Assembly (NCBI GenBank): GCA_903970405.1
Contig: CAJCIT010000036.1
Location: forward strand, 1-34,246
Length of the DNA stretch: 34,246 nucleotides
DNA from: Acidobacteriaceae bacterium
Lineage (GTDB): Bacteria; Acidobacteriota; Terriglobia; Bryobacterales; Bryobacteraceae
Direction: 5' to 3'
The position numbers were made by a program, and so were the translations under genes. Positions 16,182-26,973 of this stretch are shown here, piece by piece. Within the stretch, counting starts at the first letter, position 1, and every line of letters begins with the position of its first letter. The notes below the pieces were generated by a model that was given only the letters and a program-made list of their open reading frames with translations, ran no database searches and was not told where the DNA came from.

Positions 16182-16697
16182 CTAATCCCACTCGCCGGCC
16201 TTTTGCAACTTCTTGATCTTCCGGCGAATGATGTCGCGCTTCAGCGGACTCAAATGACTCAAGAATAGAATTCCATGCAGATGGTCGATCTCATGCAGCA
16301 TGGCTCTTGCCAGAAGCTCCATGCCGTCGAGCTCGATGCGGTGTCCGCTTTCATCGTGGCCGGCCACCCTGACAAGGTTGGCCCGCTTCACCGGCTCGCG
16401 GAACCCGGGGATACTCAGGCAGCCTTCTTCTCCCACCTGCATGCCTTCCTGGTTGAGGATTTCCGGGTTAATGAGAATGAACTTCTTGCTTTCGTCTTCG
16501 CCCGCGGACGTGTCGATAACCGCTACACGGAGGCTGATTCCGACCTGCGGAGCGGCCAGGCCCAGGCCCTTCGCCGCGTACATCGTCTCCCACATATCCG
16601 CGATTAATCCGCGCAGCTCGGGCGTGTTGAAGTTTGTCACCGGGCCAGCCGGCTTCTCCAGTACCGGGTCCCCATATTTCACAATCTTTCGAATCAT
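16182..16697 (-). CDS. def: Peptide deformylase
   Basis: 171 residues from ATG 16697 (MIRKIVKYGDPVL, the standard N terminus). All three metal-site motifs are present: GLGLAAPQ at 44-51, EGCLS at 91-95 and HEIDH at 135-139, giving Cys93, His135 and His139 as metal ligands and Glu136 as catalytic base. The enzyme removes the formyl group from new proteins in the cytosol. The C-terminal basic helix (KRDIIRRKIKKLQK) is typical of bacterial forms and lies near the ribosome exit. It follows aroC by about 70 bases in the same direction. The ribosome-binding site is weak (GGACAG). No methionyl-tRNA formyltransferase gene is adjacent, unlike in many genomes. Confidence 0.95.
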   Translation of the reverse strand: MIRKIVKYGDPVLEKPAGPVTNFNTPELRGLIADMWETMYAAKGLGLAAPQVGISLRVAVIDTSAGEDESKKFILINPEILNQEGMQVGEEGCLSIPGFREPVKRANLVRVAGHDESGHRIELDGMELLARAMLHEIDHLHGILFLSHLSPLKRDIIRRKIKKLQKAGEWD

Positions 16698-16767
16698 TTT
16701 CTGTCCACTCAAGGGCCTGATCGGCGATGCCGCCACTAATTATGTGCTGAACCGGAGACTTTATTTC

Positions 16768-17973
16768 TTAGTAACTCTTCACCTGCGCCAAGTAGCCCTC
16801 GTAATTTCGCTTGGTTTCGCGCAGCGAATCGCCCCCGAACTTTTCGAGGAAGGCGGCCGCCAGAACAATGGCCACCATGGCTTCTCCCACCACCCCCGCC
16901 GCCGGAATTACGGCCACGTCACTGCGCTCATAAGCCGCCAGCGCCGAATCGCGAGTGGTCAGATCCACCGATTCCAGCGGCCGCCGCAGCGTGGAAATCG
17001 GCTTCAAAAGGCCACGCACCACTACGTCCTGTCCATTGGTAATTCCGCCCTCTAGTCCTCCAGCCCGGTTCGAGCCCCGGTGGAAGCGCGATTCGGCTTT
17101 GTCGTAGTGAATGGTGTCCTGCACCGCCGAGCCAAAAGACATAGCGCCCTCTTCGGCCTTCCCGATCTCGACGCCCTTTACGGCCTGAATGGAGACGATG
17201 GCTTGTGCCAGACGGCCATCCAAACGGGTGTCCCACGCAATATGCGAACCCAAACCGGTAGGAAGTCCGTGGGCCACTACTTCAAAGATGCCGCCCACCG
17301 TGTCTCCGGTGCGGTAGGCTTCGTCGACCACGGCCTTCATGTCATTTTCCGTGCCGGGGTCGACGCAACCGAGCAAGACTTCGTCGCGTTCGCTGAGCTC
17401 AACAAGTTCCCGCCAGGTGGCCTCACGCTTCAGCCGGACTGGGCCGACGCCAATCACATGGCTCAATACGCCGATATCGAACTCGGCGAGAAAAGCCTTA
17501 GCCAGAGCGCCGACGGCAACGCGCGCCGTGGTTTCGCGTGCACTGGAGCGCTCCAGAATGTAGCGGGCTTCCGGAAAATCGTACTTAATGGCCCCGGCGA
17601 GGTCGGCGTGTCCGGGGCGAGGACGGGTGATGGGCTTGTTGCCAATGGGACCCCCCCCTCCCGATGCATCGGCCCCTACGGCGGCCGGCACAGGCGATTC
17701 CACAGGTAGGACGCCGCTCCAGTTTTTCCAGTCTTTGTTCTCCAGCAAAATCGCAATCGGGGAGCCGATGGTGATGGAATGGCGAACGCCGGAGACAATA
17801 TGGGCCCGGTCGGTCTCAATCTTCATGCGTCCGCCCCGGCCGAAGCCTTGTTGGCGCCGCCAAAGTTGCCTGTTGATGGAGCCAAGCGAGATAGGAATAC
17901 CGGACGGCAGGCCGGTTAGGGTTGCAACCAGGCACTCGCCATGCGATTCCCCCGCCGTTTCAAAGCGAAGCAT
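16768..17973 (-). CDS. aroC: Chorismate synthase
   Basis: 401 residues from ATG 17973. The frame stays open another 44 codons upstream but that part lies within an intergenic repeat and has no conservation. The N terminus MLRFETAGESHG is signature 1 of the family, and RSSARETTARVAVGALAK matches signature 2. Further conserved parts are RPGHADLAGAIKYDF and HRGSNRAGGLEGGITNG. The enzyme converts EPSP to chorismate with reduced FMN, the last common step to aromatic amino acids and folate. A Gly/Ala/Pro-rich segment (about residues 87-110) matches the variable insert of bacterial enzymes. Other shikimate genes are not nearby. Confidence 0.96.
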   Translation of the reverse strand: MLRFETAGESHGECLVATLTGLPSGIPISLGSINRQLWRRQQGFGRGGRMKIETDRAHIVSGVRHSITIGSPIAILLENKDWKNWSGVLPVESPVPAAVGADASGGGGPIGNKPITRPRPGHADLAGAIKYDFPEARYILERSSARETTARVAVGALAKAFLAEFDIGVLSHVIGVGPVRLKREATWRELVELSERDEVLLGCVDPGTENDMKAVVDEAYRTGDTVGGIFEVVAHGLPTGLGSHIAWDTRLDGRLAQAIVSIQAVKGVEIGKAEEGAMSFGSAVQDTIHYDKAESRFHRGSNRAGGLEGGITNGQDVVVRGLLKPISTLRRPLESVDLTTRDSALAAYERSDVAVIPAAGVVGEAMVAIVLAAAFLEKFGGDSLRETKRNYEGYLAQVKSY

Positions 17974-18016
17974 GCGTTTCACTAATGGTAACGTGCAGCG
18001 CGGCGGAGGCTCAGCG

Positions 18017-18099
18017 GGTGTAGGGCAGGTTGTAAACCTGCGGCCGATTGTCAATCGGCCTCCGGAGTTATCTGCCCGACGCTGCACCTGCCCCACACC
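18017..18099. repeat. Composite hairpin repeat between yjbQ and aroC
   Basis: Outer arms GGTGTAGGGCAGGT (18017-18030) and 18086-18099 are complementary with one mismatch. Between them sit two tight hairpins: GCAGGTT/AACCTGC around GTA (18025-18041), and GGCCGATTG/CAATCGGCC around a single T (18042-18060). The first hairpin shares bases with the outer arm, so the folds compete. The layout is that of a dispersed palindromic (REP-like) unit. It lies in the gap just upstream of aroC. Confidence 0.75.
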
Positions 18100-18101
18100 T
18101 C

Positions 18102-18521
18102 TCACTCCCCCATTAGTTGCAGCACCACGCTGCGCCGGTGCGGGACGTCGCGATGTTCAAACAAGTAGAGTCCCTGCCAAGTGCCCAATTCCATCTTTCC
18201 CCCGACCACCGGAATGCCGGTAGAGACGCCGGTGAGCGTGGTTTTGATGTGGGATGTCATGTCGTCCGCACCCTCCGCCGTGTGACGATACTCCTTGATG
18301 TTCGGAGGCACCAGGCGCTCGAAGTAGTCCCGCAAGTCCGCCGTGACGTCCGGATCCGCGTTCTCCTGAATGACGAGTGAGCAGGAGGTATGGCGCACAA
18401 AGACCGTCAGCAGGCCATTCGAAATGCCTTGCTCCGCCACCCATCGCTCCACCGCCCGCGTGAAGTGGTAGAACCCCTTGCCGGACGTCGCCACCTGAAT
18501 CTGAGTATGCGCCTGCTTCAT
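18102..18521 (-). CDS. yjbQ: YjbQ/UPF0047 family protein
   Basis: 139 residues, full length for the family. Landmarks are TSGKGFYHFT near the N terminus, VFVRHTSCSLVIQENADPDV (the HTS-x-S-x-xQEN metal-site motif), EGADDMTSHIKTTLTG and the closing GTWQGLYLFEHRD. Homologues form a trimer with a metal site and have been credited with a side activity of thiamine-phosphate synthase; the true role is not settled. The gene lies 24 bases after glmS in the same direction, so the two are likely cotranscribed. No signal peptide. The stop codon abuts the composite repeat ahead of aroC. Confidence 0.9.
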   Translation of the reverse strand: MKQAHTQIQVATSGKGFYHFTRAVERWVAEQGISNGLLTVFVRHTSCSLVIQENADPDVTADLRDYFERLVPPNIKEYRHTAEGADDMTSHIKTTLTGVSTGIPVVGGKMELGTWQGLYLFEHRDVPHRRSVVLQLMGE

Positions 18522-18545
18522 GTTCTCGAGCGGTGCGGAAAAAAG

Positions 18546-20399
18546 CTATTCGACGGTGACACTCTTGGCCAGATTTCGTGGCTGATCCACGTCGCAGCCT
18601 CGCCGCACGGCAATGTGATAGGCCAGGAGTTGCAGCGGAATCATCTCGAGCACCGGCAGCAGCAGCTCGCGAGTCACCGGAATCTCTATCACGAAGTCGG
18701 CCATCTTCGCCACATCGTCGTCTCCCTGACAAGCCACCGCCACCACGATGCCGCCGCGTGCCTTCACTTCCTGGATGTTTGAGAGGGTCTTCTCATAGTG
18801 AACACGGCTCTCTTCGCTCTCCGGATCCTTCGTCGCGAGCACCACAACCGGCAGATTCTCGTCGATCAGCGCGTTGGGGCCGTGCTTCATCTCACCGGCC
18901 GGATATCCTTCCGCGTGAATATACGAAATCTCTTTGAGTTTCAAAGCGCCTTCAAGGGCAATCGGAAAGTGAACGCCGCGGCCCAGATAGAGGAAGTCCG
19001 ACGCCCGAAACAGCGCCTTGACGATGTGGTCATAGATAGCCGTGTCACAAAGCACCTGCTCCAACTTGCCGGGAATCTGCGCCAACTCCTCCACCAGCCG
19101 GAGAGATGCTTCAGCGCTCATCGCCTTACGCACCTGGCCCAGGTACATGGCGAGAATCAACAACGCCGTCAGTTGCGACGTGAAGGCCTTCGTCGACGCG
19201 ACGCCGATTTCCGGGCCCGCGTGAGTGATCAGCGTGCCATCGGCCTCGCGCGTGATCATGGAGCCGACCACATTGCAAATCGCCAGCACCACCGAGCCCC
19301 TCTTCTTCGCCTCTCGCAGCGCCGCCAGCGTGTCCGCCGTCTCGCCCGATTGCGAGATGACGATGGTCAGCGTATTCGGTTGAACGATCGGGTCGCGGTA
19401 CCGGAACTCGCTGCCGTAGTCCACCTCCACCGGGAGCCGTGCCAGGCGTTCAATGAAATATTTGCCTACCAGGGCCGCGTGCCAACTGGTGCCGCAGGCA
19501 ATGATTTTGACTTGCTCAAAGTTCAGGAACTGCTTTTCGCTAATGTTCACCTCATCCAGGAACACGCGGCCGCTCTCCTGGCCGATCCGCCCCAGCAGCG
19601 TGTCTTTAACGGCGCGCGGCTGCTCAAAGATCTCTTTGAGCATGAAATGCTTGTAGCCGCCTTTTTCCGCCATGATCGGGTCCCACAGAATGCGTGAAAC
19701 CTGCCGCTTCACTATCTTGCCGTTGAGATCGGTTACTTTTACGCCCTCAGCCGTCAGAACAGCCACGTCGCCGTCAGCCAGGAAGAACATGTCGCGCGTG
19801 TAACTGAGGATGGCCGGAACGTCAGATGCGACAAAGGATTCGTTCTCACCGACTCCAATCACCACCGGCGGCCCATGCCGCGCCGCCACAATCTTATTCG
19901 GATCGAGGCTCGAAATGGCGCCGACCGCATAGACGCCATGGACACACCTCAGCGCCGCGCGAACGGCGTCTTCCAGTTTCCCGGGCAGATACTTCTCAAT
20001 CAGGTGCGCCAGAATCTCGGTATCGGTCTCAGTCTTGAAGACGTGCCCCTCGGCGATGAGCTGCTTTCGCAGCGTCAGATAGTTTTCGATGATGCCGTTA
20101 TGCACCACCACCACTTCGCCTTTGCAATCGCGATGCGGGTGGGCGTTCTCTTCAGTGGGGCGGCCATGGGTGGCCCACCGCGTATGACCGATTCCGTAAG
20201 CACCAACCAGCGGATTCAGTCTGATCACTTCTTCCAGATTGCGCAATTTGCCCGAAGCGCGACGCACTTCTATGGACTGATTCGCGCCGAGTACGGCCAC
20301 CCCGGCGGAATCGTAGCCGCGGTATTCCAGGCGCCGCAGGCCATCGATAATCACCGGGACGGCCTCACGCCACCCGATGTAACCCACAATGCCGCACAT
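18546..20399 (-). CDS. glmS: Glutamine:fructose-6-phosphate aminotransferase
   Basis: 617 residues from ATG 20399, the usual length. The start MCGIVGYIG exposes the N-terminal nucleophile Cys after Met removal, which fixes the start; codons upstream are open but meaningless. The glutaminase half has [11 protein letters not shown] and [11 protein letters not shown]. Two SIS domains follow ([15 protein letters not shown] and [37 protein letters not shown]). The C terminus is [11 protein letters not shown]. The enzyme makes glucosamine-6-phosphate, the entry to peptidoglycan and LPS amino sugars. The leader between purS and glmS is only 94 bases and shows no glmS ribozyme. A possible -10 (TAAGAT) lies 11 bases before the ATG. 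Confidence 0.97.
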   Translation of the reverse strand: MCGIVGYIGWREAVPVIIDGLRRLEYRGYDSAGVAVLGANQSIEVRRASGKLRNLEEVIRLNPLVGAYGIGHTRWATHGRPTEENAHPHRDCKGEVVVVHNGIIENYLTLRKQLIAEGHVFKTETDTEILAHLIEKYLPGKLEDAVRAALRCVHGVYAVGAISSLDPNKIVAARHGPPVVIGVGENESFVASDVPAILSYTRDMFFLADGDVAVLTAEGVKVTDLNGKIVKRQVSRILWDPIMAEKGGYKHFMLKEIFEQPRAVKDTLLGRIGQESGRVFLDEVNISEKQFLNFEQVKIIACGTSWHAALVGKYFIERLARLPVEVDYGSEFRYRDPIVQPNTLTIVISQSGETADTLAALREAKKRGSVVLAICNVVGSMITREADGTLITHAGPEIGVASTKAFTSQLTALLILAMYLGQVRKAMSAEASLRLVEELAQIPGKLEQVLCDTAIYDHIVKALFRASDFLYLGRGVHFPIALEGALKLKEISYIHAEGYPAGEMKHGPNALIDENLPVVVLATKDPESEESRVHYEKTLSNIQEVKARGGIVVAVACQGDDDVAKMADFVIEIPVTRELLLPVLEMIPLQLLAYHIAVRRGCDVDQPRNLAKSVTVE

Positions 20400-20493
20400 G
20401 AACCAAGGGTATCTTACGGTGGAGGGGAGGGGCCTTTGACTAAGGCGGAAGGGCCGAATGCTATCGGCGAATAGAAGGTAAGCGTGGAATCCG

Positions 20494-20739
20494 TCAGTCA
20501 ACAATCTCGACGCGGTAGTCCTCGATCACCGGGTTCGCCAATACGTCTTGCGCCAGAGTCTCAAGCGTGGCCTGTGCCGTCTCCTTCGTCAGGTCGCCGC
20601 TCAGGCCGATCTCGAAGTACTTCCCCTGCCGGACCGACGCAATCTCCTGATGCCCCAGACCATTCAACGCGTGGCAAATTGTTTGACCCTGCGGATCGAG
20701 GACCGAAGGCTTCATCCAGACGTAAACGTGTGCTTTCAT
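20494..20739 (-). CDS. purS: PurS subunit of FGAM synthase
   Basis: 81 residues, the size of PurS. It begins [18 protein letters not shown], then [20 protein letters not shown], both characteristic, and ends [12 protein letters not shown]. PurS bridges PurL and PurQ in the complex that turns FGAR into FGAM in purine synthesis and channels ammonia between them. Here it stands alone, as purL, purQ and purC are not adjacent. GAGGATGG immediately before the ATG is the ribosome-binding site. It is followed by glmS on the same strand. Confidence 0.93.
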   Translation of the reverse strand: MKAHVYVWMKPSVLDPQGQTICHALNGLGHQEIASVRQGKYFEIGLSGDLTKETAQATLETLAQDVLANPVIEDYRVEIVD

Positions 20740-20806
20740 CCATCCTCATTGTAGGGCTTCAGGAACGGCAACCCGCCAGACTACGCGCCGGCGCGCCTCG
20801 ACTCGT

Positions 20807-20812
20807 TATACT
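20807..20812 (+). promoter_or_regulatory. -10-like TATACT close to a start codon
   Basis: TATACT ends seven bases before the ATG at 20820, and no Shine-Dalgarno lies between. If it is used, the transcript would begin at or next to the start codon (leaderless). Confidence 0.45.
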
Positions 20813-20819
20813 CAGCCCT

Positions 20820-22633
<1,814 letters not shown>

Positions 22634-22755
22634 CCTGCGCTGACCGGTAGCGCGCTAAACTGCATCGTCGCTTTTGGCACGCCGTCCGTAGCGCGGTGCG
22701 GGCGGTTCCTGCCTGGCCACCCACCCAGAAAAACTGGGATAAAATAAGCAATCCG

Positions 22756-23172
22756 ATGACGCAAATAGATCGCAATCTGCACACCTTGTCCATTTGTTAC
22801 CGCATCCTGGGCGGTATCTCGGGACTGGTCGTCACCTTGTGGGCACTCATCTTCTTCGGCGGCATTTTCCTGGGCAACGGCTCGATCTCGCTTCTGGGCG
22901 CCGCTTTCTTGCTGTTTGTAGTTCTGGTGGGTGTCACCGCGGTGGTGGTTGCCTTTGAGGTTGCCGGCTCACTTCCGAAACACGAGAGCCGTACATTCTG
23001 CCTGGTGGTGGCTTGGCTGATTTGCGCCCTGTTCCCGCTAGGCACCGTCCTTGGCGTTCTCACGATCCTACAATTGATCCAGCCCGACGCTGAGCGTGCG
23101 TTCTCAGAGGCTGGACAGCCCCGCGCGACGATTGAAGATTCCGGCGCCCCGGCGGCCAGCCCGTCTTCGTAG
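22756..23172 (+). CDS. Small integral membrane protein, unknown function
   Basis: 138 residues from ATG 22756. After a short polar N terminus (MTQIDRNLHTL) there are three to four hydrophobic helices: ILGGISGLVVTLWALIFFGG, then LLGAAFLLFVVLVGVTAVVV and LVVAWLICALFPLGTVLGVL. The C-terminal 40 residues are polar and end in an Ala/Pro/Ser tail, probably cytoplasmic. I do not recognise a family beyond resemblance to small hypothetical membrane proteins. Upstream, a CCCAG-AAAAA-CTGGG hairpin (22724-22738) and the AT-rich GATAAAATAAG precede the start; the latter may be a -10. Confidence 0.7.
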   Translation: MTQIDRNLHTLSICYRILGGISGLVVTLWALIFFGGIFLGNGSISLLGAAFLLFVVLVGVTAVVVAFEVAGSLPKHESRTFCLVVAWLICALFPLGTVLGVLTILQLIQPDAERAFSEAGQPRATIEDSGAPAASPSS

Positions 23173-23234
23173 CCGGTAGAGCTCGATTTTTTTCGGGCTC
23201 CTTCCCTGTTACCTCCGTCCTTTACCATGGAGGT

Positions 23235-25637
23235 TTGCCACCCGTCGATTCACGCCCCGCCGAAACCAACGCCGTTCCAGTGAAGCGAAGTTGGCCCCAA
23301 ATCTACTTCGGGGTCGCTTTCACGACGCTCGCCACTCTGCTGTTAGAGCTTTCCCTGACGCGGGTTTTTTCAGTCATATTTTTCTATCATTTTGCGTTTC
23401 TCGCCATCTCAATCGCCCTCTTCGGCCTGGGTGCGGGTGGCGTGTTTTCATACGTCGTCGCCGGTTGGCGGGGAACGCTGTTCAGCAAACTGGGGCGTCT
23501 GGCCATCGCGAACTCGTTTGCCATTGTCGGCTGTCTGGTTTTCCTTCTCACCCAACAGCCGCCGGTCACCATCGGGAAGCTGGCCGCGGTGTATTTTTGC
23601 ACCTCCATTCCCTTTCTGCTCTCAGGCGCCATCGTCTCGCTGGCCATTGCCGACACCGTGGAGCGCGTTGACCGCGTTTACTTTTTCGACCTTATGGGCG
23701 CCGCCGCCGGCTGTGCCTTGCTGGTGGCTTTTTTGAATTTCATCGGCGGTCCGAACACAGTGATCGTTGCGGCGGCGCTTTTCGCTGTCTCGAGCGCCGT
23801 TTGGTTCAACCTCGCCAAGTCCGCCCGCGGGCGCATCGTCTCGGTCACACTGGCGCTGGCGCTGGTCGCGCTCATTACCTACAACGCCAAGAACTCCGTG
23901 CTGGATGTGCGCTACGCCAAGGACAAGGAATTGAAAGGCGAGGAGTTTGTGAAGTGGAACAGCTTCTCGCGCATTGCCGTCCAGCCCGAGCCGGGCTCCA
24001 GCATGAAGAGCATCGTCATCGACGCCGACGCCGCCACCGGCATCGCGAACTTCGATATCGATCGTCTCTCGGTCAAAGAAGTCGAGGATCTGCGGTTTCA
24101 CGGCCCCGGCTTCCCGTATCTGTTGCGGCCTGGCGCGAAGGCGCTCATCATCGGACCGGGCGGCGGATGGGATGTGGCCCGCGCTCTTGCCTCCGGCAGC
24201 AAAGACATTACCGGTGTCGAGATTAACCCGATCATCGCCACCACCATCATGCGGCAGCGTTTTCCCGATTACAGCCAGCGCCTTTACTTCCGCCCCGAGG
24301 TGCGCATCGTCGTGGAAGACGGCCGCTCTTTCGTGCGCCGCAGCCCCGAGCGCTACCAGGTTTTGCAGGCCACGCTTGTTGACACGTGGGCCTCCACAGC
24401 CGCTGGCGCTTTCGCCCTTTCCGAAAACAATCTCTACACCACCGATGCTTTTCGCGACTACCTGACTCATCTCACCGGCGACGGCATCATGGCCTTTACG
24501 CGTTGGGGCTTTGTGCCCCCCCGTGAATCGTTGCGTGCCGTCGCGCTGGCCCAACGCGCTCTCCAGCAACTCGGGGAGAACGACGCCGCGCGCCATATTA
24601 TGGTGGTGCGGGAGGATGTCGGTAAACTCCAGGGCTGGGGCGCGCAAGATACCATCCTTGTCTCCCGCAATCCGTTCTCGCCAGGCGATATCGCGACGGT
24701 GCTGAATTCGCTCGGTCCGGCGAAGATGGAAGCCGTCTATGTACCGGGAACCGCCCGCGCCACTCCCTTCCGCGACTTATTACTGAGCCCGAATCCCCAG
24801 ACCTTCTTTGAGAGTTACACCTTCGACGTGCGGCCCGTCAGTGACGACCGGCCCTTCTTCTTCTTCACCGTCCAGCCCCGCGATCTTTGGCATTACTTCC
24901 TGACCGGCTCGCATGAGACCGAGGATTACAAGGTCAATCGGGCGCTTCCATTGCTCTTCGGGTTAGTGGCCGTCAGTATCGTTGCCACGCTGATCATTCT
25001 GGCTCTTCCGCCGCTGCTGCTGGGCCATCGTCTGCCGCGCCAGCCCGGCTCCCTGAAGTCTCTGCTGTACTTTCTCGCTATCGGCGCCGGATACATCCTC
25101 ATCCAGGTGGCGCTCATTCAGAAGTTCGTTCTCTTTCTCGGGCACCCCACTTACGCGCTGACGGTGATCATCTTTTCCATGCTCGTCTTCAGCGGTCTCG
25201 GCAGCCTGCTCAGCAAGAAGGTGATTCGGGATTCGGACCGCCGCCTACAGCAAGTGTTGCTGACCATTGCGGCGTTGGTCGGCGTTCTGGCGATAGTGGT
25301 GACGCCCATCACAGAAGGCGGCGTCGGCTTGCCGTTTGCGGTAAAGGCTTTGATTTCCGTCCTGCTGATTGCCCTGCCGGCCTTCGCCATGGGTATGCCA
25401 TTTCCAACCGGACTCGGACGCCTGGAGAAAACGATGCCGGCGTCAGTGCGCTGGGCTTGGTCCATCAACGCCGCGTCCAGCGTGCTGGGCTCAGCCGGCG
25501 CTATCTTCCTGGCCATCTATCTCGGCTTACAAACCACGCTCATGATCGGCGGCGCGCTTTATCTCTGCGCGCTGCTGACCGCGAGCTTCTCACCGCTGAT
25601 GCACCGCCGCGCGGCGGCACGCGCCCAGCCCTACTGA
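23235..25637 (+). CDS. Membrane protein with spermidine-synthase-like core
   Basis: About 800 residues. The N-terminal part (20-215) has about six or seven membrane helices, beginning FGVAFTTLATLLLELSLTRVFSV, a motif typical of membrane-embedded spermidine-synthase-like proteins. A soluble domain (about 215-560) follows with the nucleotide-binding loop ALIIGPGGGWDVA, the acidic VEINP strand end and VVEDGRSFVRRSPERYQV, matching the SAM/decarboxylated-SAM site of aminopropyltransferases. Another set of about six helices closes the protein (570-795). The real substrate is unknown, and the usual catalytic Asp region reads LVDTWAS. The start is uncertain: TTG 23235 is directly after GGAGG (too close), and GTG 23280 is possible; no in-frame ATG lies near. 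Confidence 0.8.
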   Translation: MPPVDSRPAETNAVPVKRSWPQIYFGVAFTTLATLLLELSLTRVFSVIFFYHFAFLAISIALFGLGAGGVFSYVVAGWRGTLFSKLGRLAIANSFAIVGCLVFLLTQQPPVTIGKLAAVYFCTSIPFLLSGAIVSLAIADTVERVDRVYFFDLMGAAAGCALLVAFLNFIGGPNTVIVAAALFAVSSAVWFNLAKSARGRIVSVTLALALVALITYNAKNSVLDVRYAKDKELKGEEFVKWNSFSRIAVQPEPGSSMKSIVIDADAATGIANFDIDRLSVKEVEDLRFHGPGFPYLLRPGAKALIIGPGGGWDVARALASGSKDITGVEINPIIATTIMRQRFPDYSQRLYFRPEVRIVVEDGRSFVRRSPERYQVLQATLVDTWASTAAGAFALSENNLYTTDAFRDYLTHLTGDGIMAFTRWGFVPPRESLRAVALAQRALQQLGENDAARHIMVVREDVGKLQGWGAQDTILVSRNPFSPGDIATVLNSLGPAKMEAVYVPGTARATPFRDLLLSPNPQTFFESYTFDVRPVSDDRPFFFFTVQPRDLWHYFLTGSHETEDYKVNRALPLLFGLVAVSIVATLIILALPPLLLGHRLPRQPGSLKSLLYFLAIGAGYILIQVALIQKFVLFLGHPTYALTVIIFSMLVFSGLGSLLSKKVIRDSDRRLQQVLLTIAALVGVLAIVVTPITEGGVGLPFAVKALISVLLIALPAFAMGMPFPTGLGRLEKTMPASVRWAWSINAASSVLGSAGAIFLAIYLGLQTTLMIGGALYLCALLTASFSPLMHRRAAARAQPY

Positions 25638-25674
25638 GCCGCGTCCGTTTATCTCGAGGATTTTTCCCACGTCC

Positions 25675-25743
25675 TCAGGGAGCGACCGGTTGGCAAAGCA
25701 GGGTCAGCACCGCAGTCGCGCCTTGAGACGGACGGTCGCGGCT
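25675..25743. repeat. Degenerate copy of the 3901-4181 repeat family
   Basis: TCAGGGAGCGACCGGT (25675-25690) matches the inner end of the left arm at 3913-3928, and GACGGTCGCGGCT (25731-25743) matches the outer end of the right arm at 4168-4180. The two are only 40 bases apart, and the arms no longer pair over their whole length. Flanking CGGTTGGC (25687-25694) and GCCAACCG (25769-25776) add another inverted pair. It occupies the gap between two plus-strand genes. Confidence 0.6.
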
Positions 25744-25840
25744 GAAGTAGAAATCGCAGCTTGCCTCGGCCAACCGCTTCGGGAAAACTACGAGGATGCA
25801 GGCGCGTCCCAACGGGGTTAAACTGTTGGTGGACATACTT

Positions 25841-26356
25841 ATGCATCGCAGATTCCTTGTGCCTTTGGCCGCCGTCTCGTTCCTTGTATCCTCCACCCTG
25901 GTGTTAGCTGACGAACATCGCGAGGGCGGTGGGACTTTCCATCCTGGTCCAGCCCCCGCGCACGGGCCCGCCCCCTTTAAGGAGGGACATCCAGCCCCTA
26001 AGGACGTTCAGGGCCACCCGGAAGCGCCGCACGTCCATGAAAATGGGAAGTGGGTCGGTCATGACCAGGGCCGCAACGACCCCCGCTTCCATTTAGACCA
26101 CCCCTTTGAGCATGGCCGTTTCACGGGTGGTTTTGGCCGGGGACACGTGTGGCATCTCGCCGGGGGCGGACCTTCCCGCTTCGGATTCAACGGATTCTTC
26201 TTCAGCGTCGCTGCCTTCGACCTCGGCTATGTTGGCGACTGGCTTTGGGACTCTGACCAAGTCGTGATTTACGAAGATCCCGACCATATCGGTTGGTACC
26301 TGGCGTACAACATGCGCCTTGGCACGTACGTCCACGTGATGTACTTGGGCGCCTAA
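25841..26356 (+). CDS. His-rich exported protein, unknown function
   Basis: 171 residues. A signal peptide ([23 protein letters not shown]) ends before DEHREGG. The mature N-terminal 90 residues are rich in His, Pro and Gly ([38 protein letters not shown]), which suggests metal binding or an unfolded, surface-exposed segment. The C-terminal part is aromatic ([39 protein letters not shown]), with the feel of a small beta-structured domain. GGTGGA upstream serves as ribosome-binding site. I recognise no named family. It converges on kdpC, with only 18 bases between the stop codons. Confidence 0.75.
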   Translation: MHRRFLVPLAAVSFLVSSTLVLADEHREGGGTFHPGPAPAHGPAPFKEGHPAPKDVQGHPEAPHVHENGKWVGHDQGRNDPRFHLDHPFEHGRFTGGFGRGHVWHLAGGGPSRFGFNGFFFSVAAFDLGYVGDWLWDSDQVVIYEDPDHIGWYLAYNMRLGTYVHVMYLGA

Positions 26357-26374
26357 CTACTAAGTCAGAAGGCC

Positions 26375-26947
26375 TTATTTGCCGGGGAACTGGCGATCGA
26401 GATCGAGATTCGCTTCTAGAACGTTGACCCGCGGCTCGCCCAGAAAGCCGAGTTGGCGGGATTCGGTATGCGCCGCCAAAATGCTGCGGGCCTGATCGAC
26501 CGTGATATGACGGGCGGACGCAATGCGTGGCAGTTGCGAATCGGCAAAGGCCGGGCTGATGTGCGGATCGAGACCGCTGGCGGAAGTGGTGATCGCGTCC
26601 GAGGGAATCGGCCCCGTGAAAGCCGGGTTGTCCTGCCGGAACTTCACCGCATCGGCCTTCACACGGTCAAGCAGCTTTTGACTGGTGGGGCCCAGATTGG
26701 TGGCGGCCGATGCGGCAGCATCGTAGTTTGCCGCCGACGCCCGAGGATGAAAATACGCGGCGTTGGCAAATGACTGCGCCAGAAGACTGGAGCCGACCTC
26801 ATGCCCGTTCCGCGAGACCAGACTCCCGTTGGCCTGACGCGGCAGCAGGAGCTGGCACAGCACGGTGACGGCGCCCGGATAGACGAGGCCGGTGAGGACC
26901 GTGAGGACCAAGGTGATTCGAAATGCCGGTGCGAGTTGACTCCACAT
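26375..26947 (-). CDS. kdpC: KdpC: potassium pump subunit
   Basis: 190 residues. One membrane helix (FRITLVLTVLTGLVYPGAV) is followed by a periplasmic domain with family marks: GSLLAQSF, YFHPRASAANYDAAASAATN, NLGPTSQKLL, DAITTSASGLDPHISP and RIASARHITVDQARSIL, then FLGEPRVNVLEANLDLD. KdpC stabilises the KdpFABC complex and supports ATP binding and potassium uptake. It starts 26 bases after the kdpB stop, with only a purine-rich leader (AAGAAAAG) before the ATG. It is the last gene of the operon; no kdpD or kdpE follows. Confidence 0.97.
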   Translation of the reverse strand: MWSQLAPAFRITLVLTVLTGLVYPGAVTVLCQLLLPRQANGSLVSRNGHEVGSSLLAQSFANAAYFHPRASAANYDAAASAATNLGPTSQKLLDRVKADAVKFRQDNPAFTGPIPSDAITTSASGLDPHISPAFADSQLPRIASARHITVDQARSILAAHTESRQLGFLGEPRVNVLEANLDLDRQFPGK

Positions 26948-26973
26948 AGTCTTTTCTTTCTTCTCAATTCTCT

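Noticed and set aside
15298..16185. 295-codon plus-strand frame opposite lptB
   Set aside because: lptB is certain; the antisense frame has no ribosome-binding site or family likeness.
17060..17080. Possible attachment-site copy of the tRNA T-arm (GGTTCGAGCCCCGG)
   Set aside because: Lies inside conserved aroC coding sequence and matches only about a dozen common bases.
20400..20493. glmS ribozyme in the glmS leader
   Set aside because: The 94-base gap after purS is too short and shows none of the ribozyme's conserved core.
23622..24647. 341-codon open frame antisense to the spermidine-synthase-like gene
   Set aside because: Mirror of a GC-rich coding frame; composition is Gly/Arg/His-rich with no motif.
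26357..26374. Bidirectional terminator between the His-rich gene and kdpC
   Set aside because: Only AAGGCCTT is self-complementary; there is no stable stem with a T-run.
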